DNA of 64,000 bases from Atkinsonella hypoxylon (GCA_000729835.1 JFHB01000079.1:62001-126000); one strand, 5' to 3'; positions 10,752-22,649 are shown, counted from the first letter of the stretch. Numbers and translations are program-made. The notes: generated by a model not told the origin, from the letters alone.

Positions 10752-12793
10752 TCAATAGGTTTCATCGTTTTCCAATGATCCATTGTCCTGTGATGCGCAG
10801 ACTTCGGTGCCCTCGATCTTCGCAATGAGTTTCTCTCCTTCTCTCTTGCCCCTCTCCACGTTAATCAACCATATCAATGGCGCTGGCAAACCTACCAGCG
10901 CTCCAAGAAACCAAAAGGCTGGCCGAATGCTGCCGGTCCGGTCAATGATGGCACCTACAATTGTCGGTCCGAACACACTGGATCCTTTATCTGTGATGGC
11001 GTACAAGGCGTAAAATGCTGCCTCAGAACCTGGGGGGATAAGCTCGCCATATAATGACCGGCAATAGCTGCTCAGCCCACCCATGACGAGGCCGTAAATC
11101 GCCGCCAGAGGATACATCTCCCAAGGTTGTTGCAGGCCAATCACACCCCAATTCTTGACGAAGGGTAGATAGCCCAGCAGTCCGTAAAGAGGAATCAGTT
11201 CGAAAAGTGCTATGCACACGAGGATGGTCTGATGCGCCTTAAGTCCTAGCGCTCGAGATACCACTGGCCAGCCAAATGCGCCTATAATTCCCGACATTGT
11301 TGTGATGACATTGATCATGCCTAGTGCCCAGGGACGCATATGCAGTTGGGTTTTGGCAAACAAGATGGCCGTGGACGAGGTTGTGGCAATAGCATCGGAG
11401 AGGAGAAACCAGCCTGCGAGGAATAGCATGATGTCTGCCAGCCTTCTTGCCTGCTGCATAGTGCGAAATAAGGACGTCCAAGCGTAGGTCAGATACGGAA
11501 TCCATCGAACAGGTCCCTTGCGGCCGCTATTGATCAGGGGCGGACCAGGTCTTGGACGAAGGAAAAGAGCGGAGGGTATAGTAAAAACAGCCCACCAGGA
11601 GCCGATGACAAGAAGGACCACCCTTTGGGACCATGTAGTGTTTTTCATCGCCACAAGGATGCCAATAGCCATACATTGAACAAAAAGTGCAGCGATGTAA
11701 CCTATACCCATGCCCTTCGCTGACATTCTAGCCGACAGTTGTAGCTCCGTGGACGTTATTTCTTCCCGTGTTGGCGCTTTCTGTAATCGCGATCCGGGCA
11801 TAGCGTTCTCGCCTGGTAAAAGAGGCGACGCAGGGTTGGTGGTGTCTTCGTCAAGTGTAGCCATAGAGTCATCCAGCGCTCTTGCTTCCAGTCCAGTGTT
11901 TGACAAGTCAGGAGTCGTGCCTCGCTTGACGTTTACCACCTCCGGATGGTTCCGCACGAGCAAAGGTAAGAAGGAGTTTAGCAGGACGAATGATGCGCCA
12001 AATGATGTGTTGGAAAGGATCGTGAGCAGAGCGCCGACGAGATATGTTTCTTTACTTATAAACACATAAGACATGACGGATAAGGCTCCAACCCAAGCAA
12101 AACAGAGGAGTAATTTCTTTCTGTAATGTCCATGATCGGCGGCGCAACTGATGCTTACCACCAGTAGCGCTTGTAGCAAGACACTGACGGAAAAAGTGTA
12201 CATGGCGAAGCTCGCCGTGTTAATCTCAATACCTAGAACGTAAATAATACATTGTCCGTCGTTTTCGCTTCTGCTATCGCTTGAACCGCAGGGCTTCGTT
12301 GGGTCTGACAGAAGAACGCCATTCTCGCGGGCTAGTGTCTCCAAAAGGATAGGAATAAAGGACCCTGACAGTCATCCTCGTCAGCATCACGGCCGTCGCG
12401 AGTCCCAAATCAATGTCGATGCAGGAAACATCTCTGAGACGGGGTTGGATATCTCAATTGCATACTCTTCCTCTCAGAAGACTGCACGCACTTACCGATG
12501 CCGCACACCACATAAACTTCTGCGGCGAAGCCATACATGTACCAGCCGAGCAGTTCCTTGGAGCTAGTGGGTCTCGCGTCGTGGCCAGAATAATGAGGCG
12601 CCGTCAAGCGCCTCAGATCACTCTCGCTGTTGTGAGAACTCATGCTACTGTCAGTCGACGAGCGCTCATCATCTGCTTCGAATGAAGAAGATGCGAAAGA
12701 GTGGAATGAGCGTTTTGAGAGAATCGAGAGTCCCGACCAGTGTCGATGTCCACGAAGCTGTGGACGGCTGAGCTGACTGGTGGGAGGTGGCAT
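10752..12793 (-). CDS. atg22: Autophagy-related protein 22, vacuolar amino-acid exporter
   Basis: Atg22 is a major-facilitator type membrane protein of the vacuole that releases amino acids after autophagic breakdown. Exons are 12793-12496 and 12364-10752, giving 636 aa, in the usual range for filamentous fungi. The splice joins VVCGIG to SFIPILLETLARENGVLL, the conserved first-helix region. Around ten further hydrophobic segments follow, with long hydrophilic loops at roughly residues 235-300. Family stretches include KELLGWYMYGFAAEV, MLFLAGWFLLSDAIATTSST, YCRSLYGELIPPGSEAAFYALYAITDKGSS and GPTIVGAIIDRTG. The start MPPPTSQ was chosen because the Ser-rich cytosolic tail before the first helix then has family-like length. 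The frame stays open for 174 more codons upstream, so a longer N-terminus or translated-looking 5' UTR cannot be excluded. Confidence 0.93.
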
Positions 12794-14087
12794 GGCTGGA
12801 GCGTCGGGACTCGGGAGCTGCGAGTCGCTGCTGCAGTCTTCTGTGGTGGCTTTGTCCACACGTGATTGGTGAGTGAATGTGGCCAGGCCACCTGAGCCCA
12901 CGGCTGCTGTGTCGCCCGAAAGAAATGATCCAATGAAGATCAGACAGAACAAGAGCCGTGTATTATCGTAAGTGTCCTGTTTTCTGATGTCGAAAGCAAC
13001 TGACGCCCTCTTGTGCTGTTGGCTACACCAGTCGAGGAGGCTGCTTCCTAGAAACACCAATACTTCCTGGGTAACGTTGTTTCCCCCCGAGGATATTGAG
13101 CCCGAAACTGGTTTCCGACTCACTCCAATGCCTCTGGCCTTTGTGGATGCATATTGAGCATGGCGCAAAAATGCGACTTCGAAGCTGAAGTTGGGTAAGT
13201 GATAGGGACGGAGAAGTGTGATTGGAATGAAAGCTGCTGGCCGGGCACTTGTTATATCCTCATCTGCAACATGACTACGGAATACGCCAAGGTTATCCCC
13301 CCTCTTTGACCGCAATCTAGGGATCGCAGTGGCCTAATAGGCGCCATTAGCCTGCAAGTCGACGCACGATGAGGCAAAAAGCAAGCAGCTAACCTGTCGG
13401 AATCCTCACTAGCGTTTTCCAGGCTTAGACCTGCTCTAATCCGTTCCAGTCTCTGGGGGCTTCCTGGAACGCACCCTTATGAGGCAGAATAGAGCCGTGG
13501 CAGCTGTTCTCCTGTGGAGGGTCCATTTGGCGGAGCTGGATCCATCATCTCACCGTGCATTCGATGCCATTCTGAGCTGGCCATATTAAGATGCAATATC
13601 CTCGTCCCTCCCGTCAATAAGTGGATCACCAAGCCAGCGTGACCATGTCGTTAACCGCAGGGATTCCTATCTTGGGCGGGGTTCCGTTCCAAGTTGTGGG
13701 GGGACGATCATAAGATATGATGGTAGCCGGGCGGCAATAGTCCGTAGGGTAAAGTTTCTTCACCTAGACTCCGTGGCCAATTGAAAATCACACCTCATAT
13801 TGAGAAACGCTCATCGAATACGATGTTAAGGCATGCTCTAGCCGCAACAGGCAATGGGGTCTCACAAGCGGCGTCAATGGTGACCGTGCACCCACATAGT
13901 GACGTAACTCGGCTCAATTTAAACTTTCAAGTCTGTTGAATAGTTAGAGAATGGTCATTTTTTTGCCAACTAACGGAGATGACATGGCGACAAACGGTGT
14001 GCACAAACTACGGAATATTGACAGTAGCTATCCAGAACCGAAATTCGCCAGCATCTAATGACCCATTTGAAAAATTGAGCAACGCTA
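12794..14087. other. atg22 upstream region
   Basis: The first 520 bases keep the atg22 frame open but do not resemble the family and probably are 5' UTR. The remainder to 14087 holds no recognisable gene and forms the atg22 promoter plus the 3' flank of the DUF3602 gene. Confidence 0.5.
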
Positions 14088-14793
14088 TTACTTCATCATG
14101 CCCAAGAGCTTCCGCTGCAGCCGATCCGCCAACCTCACGGGCGCGCCATTGTCATTTTTTCTTGACTTCTGTGACTTCTGAGTAGCCTCCTTCTCGTGAT
14201 GTTGCGCGACATGCTCGTTTCCTGCGCCGCCGCGACCGGTATGGTAGTCCTGGTTATCTTGACTTGCGCGGCAGGCGGCCTCGGGAACGACGTCGTGATC
14301 TTTGCGTGGTGTTGGCGCACGGCCAATGTCACCGATATTACCAGCACCTGGGCAACAACCCACAGTCAGCCTGCTCTCGCTCCGCCTCGAAGGGCATATG
14401 TATATGTATAGGTTGATGAGCCCAGGCGAGCGTGTTCTGAAAGAGATGGTGCGGCGCGATACAAAACTCCTTCCACTTGCGTGACACTTGACATTCGGCC
14501 GGGCTGCGAAGGCTGGACAAGAAAATGCCACTGCGATGCACCGAGCTAACCGGTCATGGAAAGCCCACTACAAGCGTCTTTCTCAGGGGAACAAGCTTCG
14601 ATATCTGTCTGTACTCTCCCAGATGGCAAAGGGGAGCAAAGCAAGACACCTTACCTCCTCGACCAGCGCTGTACGCTCCATCGCCATGACTTCCTTCGAT
14701 TCCAGCGCGAACGACTTCACCATCAACGTACTCAGTCTTGTCCTCGTTGATGTTTCCGGCCCCACCACGGCCGTGGGATACCTCAACAGCCAT
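14088..14793 (-). CDS. GRGGAGN-repeat protein of the DUF3602 family
   Basis: A small hydrophilic fungal protein; family members include yeast Par32/Amu1, a TORC1-linked regulator of ammonium transport, but the role here is unknown. Exons are 14793-14655 and 14347-14088, giving 132 aa. The repeat GRGGAGN occurs three times: near residues 8-14, across the splice junction (about 43-49), and near residue 82. The 307-bp intron interrupts a glycine codon inside the second repeat, which supports the gene model because the repeat is restored only after splicing. The protein is rich in Gly, His and Asp, has no membrane segment, and ends in a basic helix (LADRLQRKLLGMM). Confidence 0.85.
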
Positions 14794-15524
14794 TTTGCGA
14801 AAAGTATTTCCGTATTTTCTCAGGGTCGACGTAGCAAGCGCACAAACGCACAAGTAGCAATGTTATGCGATGTCAGTGCAGGATTCATGACAGGGAAGAG
14901 ACAAGAATAACCAAGTCGCAAAAGTCGCTGGGCCTCATGGTCACACTTTATCACTCCACTGTCGCATCATCAATTGTGTTGTCCCACATGATAAGATATG
15001 ATAAGATGAGCTCGGCTGGCCCGACTCGACGTCGCATTGTGTGTACACAGTAACTACTCCATACCACTCCTTATTTTCTCTGGTTAGGTAATCGCCATAT
15101 CTCTTTACCTGTGGAGCACTGGGACCACGCACTGGTGGTAGACGCAAAACCGTGTGCGGCTATTTAACTGATGAGCTTATCTGCTCCATGCCGAGGCCGA
15201 CTTATGGAACTCGGAACATTGTCACTGTTTTTTTTTGCGCCACGAACTATGAAGACCTTCAGGAGTATATGCTTTATATAGTATAGTGAAAGCAAATTAT
15301 GGCGGTGGCTTCTTGTACAAACGATATTTTAAAACCAAATGCCGCTGTCGCGTTCACCATGGAGTCATTATCTGAACGAGTGAAAAAGCACTGCATCTAA
15401 AAACGTCGTTGTCGACCACTAATTTGGCGCACCCTCAAAAAAACTCATATCCCGCTCACCCATGCAACAACCAGAACTCCTGTCCTCGAAAAACATCGTT
15501 CTCATCACTAAGGGATCAACACGT
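14794..15524. other. Intergenic region DUF3602 gene / CHORD gene
   Basis: Both neighbours are on the minus strand. The stretch contains a T run near 15229-15236 and no supported gene. Confidence 0.5.
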
Positions 15525-16703
15525 TTATGCTCTCCCCGCACGTCCTATTTGCAGTATCTCTCCGGTCAGTGCTTCGTCGCTTCTAAGCACAGGCCATGAT
15601 GCACCGTCCGCCTTCACCATTGTGATCTCCAACTTAGTTCCGAGGATCTTAGAGGTCGATTTAGCTGCGTCTATGACCCCATAAAGCGGCACCTCCGCCT
15701 TGTACCTCTTGGGCGGAGAATCAGTCGTGGCCAAATCGAGCAGAATTTGTTTCTCCTTGAAGTCCACTTTGGCGGTTTCCTTATTGATTTTCTTGAGGAA
15801 GAACGACGCGATGACGTTGGAGGCAGTCTGGTAATAGTCGTGTCTGATTACAGCGGAGAAGATGTTAGTAAGGATTATTAACATATGCACAACAGTCTCC
15901 GAGCAAGCAGGTTTCGGATAAGGACAAAACTGAAATCGTACAGAACAACGTACCTAACTGTTCTCAAAACCTCCTCTCCGGAACAACCTGACTTGTCCTT
16001 GCCAGTTCCGATGAACAGGTGCCTGTCTTTTGTCTTGCAGCCTTCGATTTTCAAGAATTGGTCAAACTCCAGCACTCTTCTCTTGCAGCACGAATACCCT
16101 TTGCTGCCCTCATGGAAGATGGGTACACCGGGGTGATGTACACACTCCTCATCATCTCTCGAGCCTCCCTTTTTGTACTTTTTCCCACATGTGCGTCGCC
16201 GACAGGTTGCGCCATCGGCTATCTCCAGGCTGGGATCGTCATCTTCGGTTTCCGGCGCTGGCGGAGGCGGCGTCGGTGCAGACTGGGCAGGCTGTACCGG
16301 CACCCGAGGTGGTGCGGCCGCAGTATTGAGGGCTTCGATTTTCTTGGCGAGTGCAGACTCGTCTTCTTTGGGCTTCTCCTCAACCGGCGGAGGTATATCG
16401 GTGGTGGAATGCACGCCCGTGGTGCAAGGTGGAATGTTCATGAACTCGTCAAAGGTGAGGACGCGAGGCTTGCAGCATTTCCATCCTACAAGTCGTGAAT
16501 GAGCGTCTGGAACGTACAATGGAAACGAAATGCGGGGGACAAGAAAAGGTGATTAGACAACAGTTGCTAGGAGGATGGAATCTGTCGCTACCTTTTTGTC
16601 CTTCATGGAAAATGGGAGGACCAGGGTGATATTCGCACTTCTCGGTCGGATCACTAAACTGCTTGCCACAGCCCTGGTGGACGCATTTCTCCGTTGTGAC
16701 CAT
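15525..16703 (-). CDS. CHORD-CS domain protein (RAR1/CHORDC1-like Hsp90 co-chaperone)
   Basis: Exons are 16703-16592, 16485-15954 and 15843-15525, giving 320 aa. Two zinc-binding CHORD domains are visible. The first (residues about 7-65) carries CVHQGCGKQF, FHEGQKG, WKCCKPRVLTFDEFM and CTTGVH. The second (about 138-205) carries CRRRTCGKKY, CVHHPGVPIFHEGSKG, CCKRRVLEFDQFLKIEGC and KDRH. A proline-rich linker separates them. The C-terminal CS/p23-like domain (about 215-310) contains HDYYQTASNVIASFFLKKI and TKLEITMVKAD. This order matches plant RAR1 and animal CHORDC1/morgana, which bind Hsp90. Intron 1 has a weak GTAGCG donor but is needed to join EGQKG to WKCC. Confidence 0.93.
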
Positions 16704-17356
16704 GGCTGCGCTGAGTATTGTCGTTGGAGAGAGATGTATGCGAGTGAGATGTCAGATGAGCTACTGTTTTGAGAACAAAGTTATGGATTTCAGGCACAAC
16801 GTTGAAGAATCGAAGGATTGATGGGCTGCAGAAACCTAGTCACTGATACAAGATGACGAAGAGGAGAGAAAATACTCCCAGTCGAAGCTCCCACTTCGGC
16901 CTCCGTTGGTGGGGTGGGTTGTTCTAGAAATAACAAGCGTCGGCGCCGCTGGATCGAAGCTTGAGCTCCAACTGACCGCTTTCCTAATTCGATGCGGCGC
17001 GGGGGGTTTGAAGAGAGACGGAGACGCAGCTTTGAGTGACGTCCACTATTCCGTAGTTAGCTTGTTATCCAACCAAAACCCCTGGCAAGCGTAGAACCTG
17101 GCATAGGCTGTACATTTATCAAGTTCAAAAGACGTAGTACTACTGTTCCATCTCCGTCCATCACACAGATCTGTCCACGCTGTTCATCTCTGACTGGCAT
17201 GTCTGGGGATCACAACAGCGCCGTCCCAAGTGCTCGCGTGCCTCGAATCGCACAAGCAAAAAGCTTGATCCACGTTTCTGTTTAGGAAGAGGGGAAAAAC
17301 AAACCCGACGAGCGGGGATTCAGTCTGGCGTCTTACAAGATTTGTCTCCATCCACC
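16704..17356. other. Divergent promoter region, CHORD gene and glutaredoxin-like gene
   Basis: The two genes point away from each other and share about 650 bp. No further gene or clear regulatory element was recognised. Confidence 0.5.
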
Positions 17357-17801
17357 ATGTTTGTGTCGCGACGTCTTATGCAGGCATGCCGCATTACGTT
17401 ATTCTCGCGCGATAACTGCGGACTCTGCGCCCAAGCCAAGGACGTGCTGTCGGATGTGTGGGACAAGAGGCCGTTTTCTTACAGAGAGGTTAATCTGGCG
17501 TCGGCGGAGTCGAATGCATGGCGGGAGCTTTATGACTTTGATATCCCCGTGGTAAGCATCAACATAGATCCTTCTTGGTAAACGGTCATCAACCGCATTT
17601 GCAACTTAACATTGCGCAGTCACCCAAGGGTGAGAATGAATGGCTGTTTGACAATGACTGATGGTAAATGTCCAGATACACATTAGCAAATCCTCAGCTG
17701 GTGAAGAGCAAGTTCAGTCTGCGGGCAAAGCAGTTAAACTCATGCATCGCTTCACCGTTGACCAGGTCCAGGCTAAAATGGATGAGGTGGAAAAGCAATG
17801 A
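17357..17801 (+). CDS. Glutaredoxin-like protein (DUF836 type)
   Basis: A small thioredoxin-fold protein of the class of yeast YDR286C; its partners are not known. The proposed exons are 17357-17551, 17620-17629 and 17698-17801, giving 102 aa. The CGLC redox motif is at residues 21-24 (RDNCGLCAQAK), and the C-terminal helix AGKAVKLMHRFTVDQVQAKM matches the family. The middle exon of only 10 nt (SPK plus one base) is needed to keep phase between DIPV and AGEEQ, so the loop after DIPV is about three residues shorter than I would expect. An in-frame ATG five codons upstream (17342) is an alternative start. The gene converges on the aldolase pseudogene. Confidence 0.75.
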
Positions 17802-17811
17802 CACCACGCTC

Positions 17812-19078
17812 TCAAATAGTCGTCATATAGTTGTTCACCTCAACCTGGTTCTTGATTTTTTTTTTTTTTTTTCCCGTTGCACAAATTTTAAGTTGAATTA
17901 CTACTCTTGTCGGGAGCTTGCCCCCTTCCCGTGGAAGCACTGAACTGCTGTTGAGGACGTATTCCAAGGCAGTATAATCGGCCGCCACGCTGATCATGTC
18001 GAAGCCTTGGTCGGCGTACGCTTTGGCCTGCTCACCGCCTGTTGCTTATATGCCGCATTTCTTGCCGGCCTTTCGACATGCGGCGAGGATTCTGGCGATG
18101 GCTTCCTCGAGTTCTGGGGCTATGACGCCGTTGAGGATGGGGTGGCCGATGTTGTTGCCTTTTGAGCATGAGTAGAAAGAAGAAGCGAGTCCCATTTCTG
18201 TGGAATGCCATAGGGGCTCATCGTGGCAGTTGGTGAGGGTTGGGATGGAATTGAAAAGTAGGTCTCACCAAGATCAAATGGCCCTATGAATAGCACGTCG
18301 ATTCCCTCGACGGCAGCAATCCTCTCGACTTCATCCATCCAGGGCTTCTTGGGTTTCAATCTGTGCCCTCGTGAGAAGAGCATAGTTCGCTTGCTGCAAG
18401 TACTCCGTAAGCGACGGTACTGGGTTGAAGCGTTCAGGAGCGATGGGCGAGCCGAAGCCTCGCTTACCCCAAGGTGGGAACTTGGCCGCTTGTACGAGTT
18501 CTCTGGCTTGTACTGCGGATCGTAGTAAGGGTACGAGAATCTTGAATGCAATATCAACTCGTCAATCCGACTTTTCGAGAGCTATTCACGACATGACTGG
18601 GAAGCATTGTGCAATGACATACCCCATGAGCCCCAGAGTCCAAAGCACCTGTTATCGAAATGCCAATCGTCATCATTACAGAATCAAGTGAGTCCGGAGA
18701 GTAAAGTTTAATCATAGGCTTTATCATCCACGATTGCAAATCAGGTAGCCCAACCAGAGGGGTCACGCCCAGTGCAGCAATGGCCGGGACGGCATCATGC
18801 ATTGCCCCCATCTACACTACTAGATCAGCCATTTTCTCCTCGTTCTGTCAAGAACACGCAAGGATCGTATTCAGAAATGGGAAAACATGAATTAAAGCTG
18901 TGCAACGCTTAAATCACCATCGATATTACCATGTTCACAATCTACCATGACCCAATCTGCATCAGACCTAGCGAGCAACCTAGACACATTCGCTCCAGGA
19001 AGCATCTGCCACATCCCCATAGATTGCTTGTTTTGCGCAAACGCCGCTTTCAATCTATTACATATAGTGTGGGTCTTG
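17812..19078 (-). pseudogene. HpcH/HpaI aldolase (citrate-lyase-beta-like) pseudogene
   Basis: Intact members cleave 2-keto-3-deoxy or 4-hydroxy-2-oxo diacids. Conserved stretches survive in order on the minus strand: GMWQMLPGANVSRLLARS, DWVMVDCEHGNID, AMHDAVPAIAALG, ALDSGAHG, then ILVPLLRSAVQARELVQAAK, FPPWGKRGFGSPIAPERFNP, GIDVLFIGPFDLG, HPILNGVIAPELEEAIARIL and GFDMISVAADYTALEYVLNSS. Lesions are: a five-C run at 18805-18809 that gives +1 relative to the expected frame after the first intron; CT instead of GT at the expected donor after the WMIK segment (18717-18716); and TAA (18048-18046) replacing the expected Tyr in CGIYATGG. No in-frame ATG precedes the NRLKAAF start region. These changes are not the C-to-T type expected from RIP. 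Confidence 0.8.
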
Positions 19079-19551
19079 GTGGCGGTCGTCTTTCAATTAA
19101 TAACATGATATATTTACAAGGGCTGGCTTACTTGGCCCATGAAGATAAAAGAGGAACCGGTCGGCAACCGCATGGGAAATAGTATATACTCCATACATGT
19201 ACATCACAGCGGCTACAACAAGTGCGTCAGCTCACTGAAGTTCGGGTCCGAAAGTGCCGTTCCGCTTCAGAGCGGACATGCTGTGCTTTACTCCTTCCTG
19301 CTTCATTCTGTCTTTAGTCTAAAGAAGCACGATTTTTGTTTCGAATGAGAAACATTCTCCGTGAAGATACGCCATGTTCAATTCTTAATCTTACAGGCAG
19401 GCTTAAAACTTGCTGATTCTTGAGCAGTCGTGCCAGCGATATCATGACCCTTGCTGATTTTCCCCTCTATTTCTCCCCCGATGCCGAAAAAAAGTCTAGT
19501 ATCAGCGAAATGAATTCGCAAAGAAGGACAAAGTTAATCACATATTCCACC
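19079..19551. other. Intergenic region aldolase pseudogene / rpb7
   Basis: No supported gene. It forms the upstream side of the pseudogene and the 3' flank of rpb7. Confidence 0.5.
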
Positions 19552-20318
19552 TCAGTTGAGGTATATAAAATTTGAAGAAGTACTCTCCATATCGAACTCA
19601 TCAATCCTGTAGACAGCTGTTGAACCGTTAGAGAATGTGCACTAGATGCGGTAATACGGCGCAAGTGCGACAATAACATACCCTAGGTAATCTTCTTTGA
19701 TACTGCCAATGGCCCACATCTCGCCGACCTCTGTTCTTGTACCGATAATCTTGACGCGAACGTGTGTGCCAGGTTCAATCACGGTGTCCTCGTTGTTGGT
19801 GAATTGCGGCGGTGTGGCATTAGGATCCCATCTTATATCGCTGGGAATCAGCTAGATCCCGGTCAGTACACGGTGAGCCTCGATGGAGTGCTATGATCCT
19901 TCTTCGAATGGGGTATGTTCGTACATGTGCAGAAACGAAAAGCCTCAAAGGTCCGGCTTGCGCAAAGAAACCTTGAGGGTTAATGGAGTAAACAACGGCA
20001 TCAACCTGCTCTAAAATTAGACGTCTGAATTAAGTTCAAATTTTGGAGCAACAGCATCCGCCGCCATACCGTCTCGCCCTTGAAAGGTCGCCAGACGACA
20101 GCTCGGTATCCGACCGTGAATTCTGCCAGGCCGTTGCCGGGAAGAATGCGCCCCTCGGAGATATCAAAGGTGTCCATGATGGATATTATGTAGTAGCTGC
20201 CGGCACAAGTACCCTCGACATCTTTCAGGAGCTTGCTCGTCACGAGATCGTGCATGTTGCGACCAAAGTAGGAAGGGTGGAGAGTCACCCTCCGTTCCAT
20301 GTTGTAAAGGAAGAACAT
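19552..20318 (-). CDS. rpb7: DNA-directed RNA polymerase II subunit Rpb7
   Basis: Rpb7 pairs with Rpb4 in the stalk of RNA polymerase II and contacts nascent RNA. Exons are 20318-20070, 20005-19925, 19851-19682 and 19606-19552. The N-terminal RNP-like part contains MFFLYNMERRVTLHP, LLKDVEGTCAGSYYIIS and EFTVGYRAVVWRPFKGE. The S1-type OB fold contains GFFAQAGPLRLFVS, LIPSDIRWDPNATPPQF and IIGTRTEVGEMWAIGSIKED. Two acceptors compete for the last exon. The one at 19606 gives 184 aa with a tail GIDEFDMES; the one 11 bp upstream in the transcript (19617) gives GCLQD and 171 aa, the typical family length. I cannot decide which is used. Confidence 0.93.
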
Positions 20319-22649
20319 GATGAATATAGACGAAGGGACCGCGTCGGCACTTTGACCGCAACTTGATATTGTCGGCGGTGTTTCAGCGACAGCCTAGGAG
20401 CGACCCAAGGCGCTGGTAGTCGTGCGAACTCGGTTCGAGGGGGGCAAAGGACCTGTCGCAATGATGACCGTTCAAGACCAAGAGACGGCCTACGCCGCTG
20501 TATTATTGTTCGGGGTGGCGAGGGGTGCAGAAGAGTCAAAAGTCGGTCGAGATGCAATAAGGTACTCTCCACACCCCTAAACGAGCGCGGCCAACTCCCT
20601 AGACGCGAGACGTAGAGAATGTGATTGATAAGATGAAGGTTGATAAGGTGCGGCCAGGGAAGCAATTGCGACGCCCTCACAAGTGGTTGAAATCTCAGCT
20701 AGTGAAGGCGTGGGCGACAAATAGGTGGTCCGTGCATCGCAGCCTTGGTCTTGGTCTAACTACCTAGGTACCTACCAGGTAGGTTAGGTACCTAGGTAGA
20801 TACGGAGCACTTGCCAGAGACATTTTTTTGGTTATTCATCATCAATCACTAAGACAGCTAGTTAGAACTACTACAAGATCTTGTAATCTTGGTGACAATT
20901 TCTGACGTGTCTTTGTGAGCCTATGAGTTCGTAACTATTACTAGGAGCCAGCTTGGCGCGCGTACCTAGCCAGGTTAGGTACCTTCCAGTGCTCAGTGAC
21001 CGCCGCGTTTTGCTCTCTCGCTCCCTTTTGGCTCGTGCTTCTCTTTGAGGATTGATCCTCCTGATGTTGATATCAGATTGGACATCAGTTTTGCGCAACG
21101 TTTTCGTCGATATATAAAATACAGCCGGCTGAGAAGACGTATGCTATGAAGCTTGTAAGTACATATCGCCTTCCAATGACGACATTTACCTGCCAGTCCC
21201 ATGACAATGGTGACCAGGTTACACGAAGAAGGGTCGACGTTAGAACCGGTCTCGCCGCAAGTCAAATGGCTGCCATATTATGCGCAAACTCGGCTTGTGC
21301 GATGGCGGCTTTGTTCTGGCTTTTCACGGCTTCATTGGTCGAATTGATCCGTCCGCTTTCACCCTCCCTTTTAACGTTTCATCGGCGATAGGTTTCAGCC
21401 GCGCGCGATCATACTTTGAGTATCTGGCAGACGATGAAAGACTTAACTGTGTTAATTAATCTAGACGCCTCTTTGGCAATGCGATTAATGGCATACAAGA
21501 GATTCACTGTGCCTTTGTCCATCGCCATGATGCGTACCCGAGGTTGACATAAACTTCGATGTCGCGACAAGTTTTCGCATTATGAGTCCCCGCGAGAAGG
21601 CATATTGGGAACATGAAACTGAACTTGTCAAGAGTTTCGGAAAGCTTTTCGTTCGTCTAGCCGCTATGCCTCAGATATCATCCTCGCATAGTTATTAGAG
21701 CGGGGACCATGCACAGAGTCTCTCCCCAATACGTAATGTTATTGATTCAAAATCTGACAACACGAAGCAAGCTGGTCCTGTACTGGATCACGAGAGCTAT
21801 TACACACGCAACCAGCTTATGCTACTACTTATGGCGAGCGCCTCATTTTCCGAGACCTCGGCCACGCACAGTTTTTATACCGCTAAATCTGCATGTCTGG
21901 AATGGCCTTCAGCGCTCTGCCGATTTGCAATGCAACAACATCATGGACGCGGCGCCGAAAAAAAAGGTATGGAATTCTTGGTCAGGATCTTTCTCATAGA
22001 TTGGACAAGATTTCTTGATGTGAGCCTCCAATTTGGCAACAGAAACCCCTCAATGGGGTTCAATATCGGAGGTTAAAGCGGCAGATACAGCATTCTCATT
22101 TCTATAGCACTATACCACTAGATATTAGTGTATATACTACTACATATAAAAATGTTTAATTTGCACTAATACACTGTATATTCTGTATATAGGCAGTATA
22201 TACGGAGTAATATACTTAGTATATACTAAACGCTTTACCGCCTACTATTCTGGCCAAAAATACACCCGCTCTGGACCCGCTCTGGACCCGCTCTGGACCC
22301 GCTCTGGACCAATGCCCCCGGTACCAGGGCACCTCAGGAGGAACCGTAACACATTGCTTCAACACCTCAGTCGCTCTTTTTCCCCTAGTCTCCTTATCTA
22401 TCTCCGTCCTCCTTAGTCTTTGCTCTCGCTCAACCGGGTCGCCGGGAGGCATCGTGACTCGTTGTTTGCAAACTTTGTTCTTTTCGACTTTTCCTCTTTG
22501 CCCATCTGTTCTTGTCACCCCTCGCCGCTTGTCCGTCGTCCCACATCCATTGTCCCGCATCGTCCCGCGGCTAACTATCGTGCTTCCTTTTCCCCTCTCT
22601 TTTTCTTCTTCCTCCCCTTTTCCTCCGCTCCTGGTGTCGCGTGCCCACC
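20319..22649. other. Divergent intergenic region rpb7 / Mpo1-like gene
   Basis: This is 2.3 kb without a supported gene. It contains copies of the TACCTAGGTA-type motif (20760-20800 and near 20966), an AT-rich patch (22090-22220), the 11-bp tandem repeat, and a pyrimidine-rich tract (about 22480-22640) just before the Mpo1-like start codon, which is typical of fungal core promoters. Confidence 0.55.
22265..22308. repeat. 11-bp tandem repeat, four copies
   Basis: CCCGCTCTGGA is repeated four times without spacers. It lies about 340 bp upstream of the Mpo1-like start codon. Confidence 0.9.

Noticed and set aside
20285..20680. A 131-codon minus-strand frame overlapping the rpb7 start
   Set aside because: Out of frame with Rpb7 and without domain-like sequence; best read as rpb7 5' flank.
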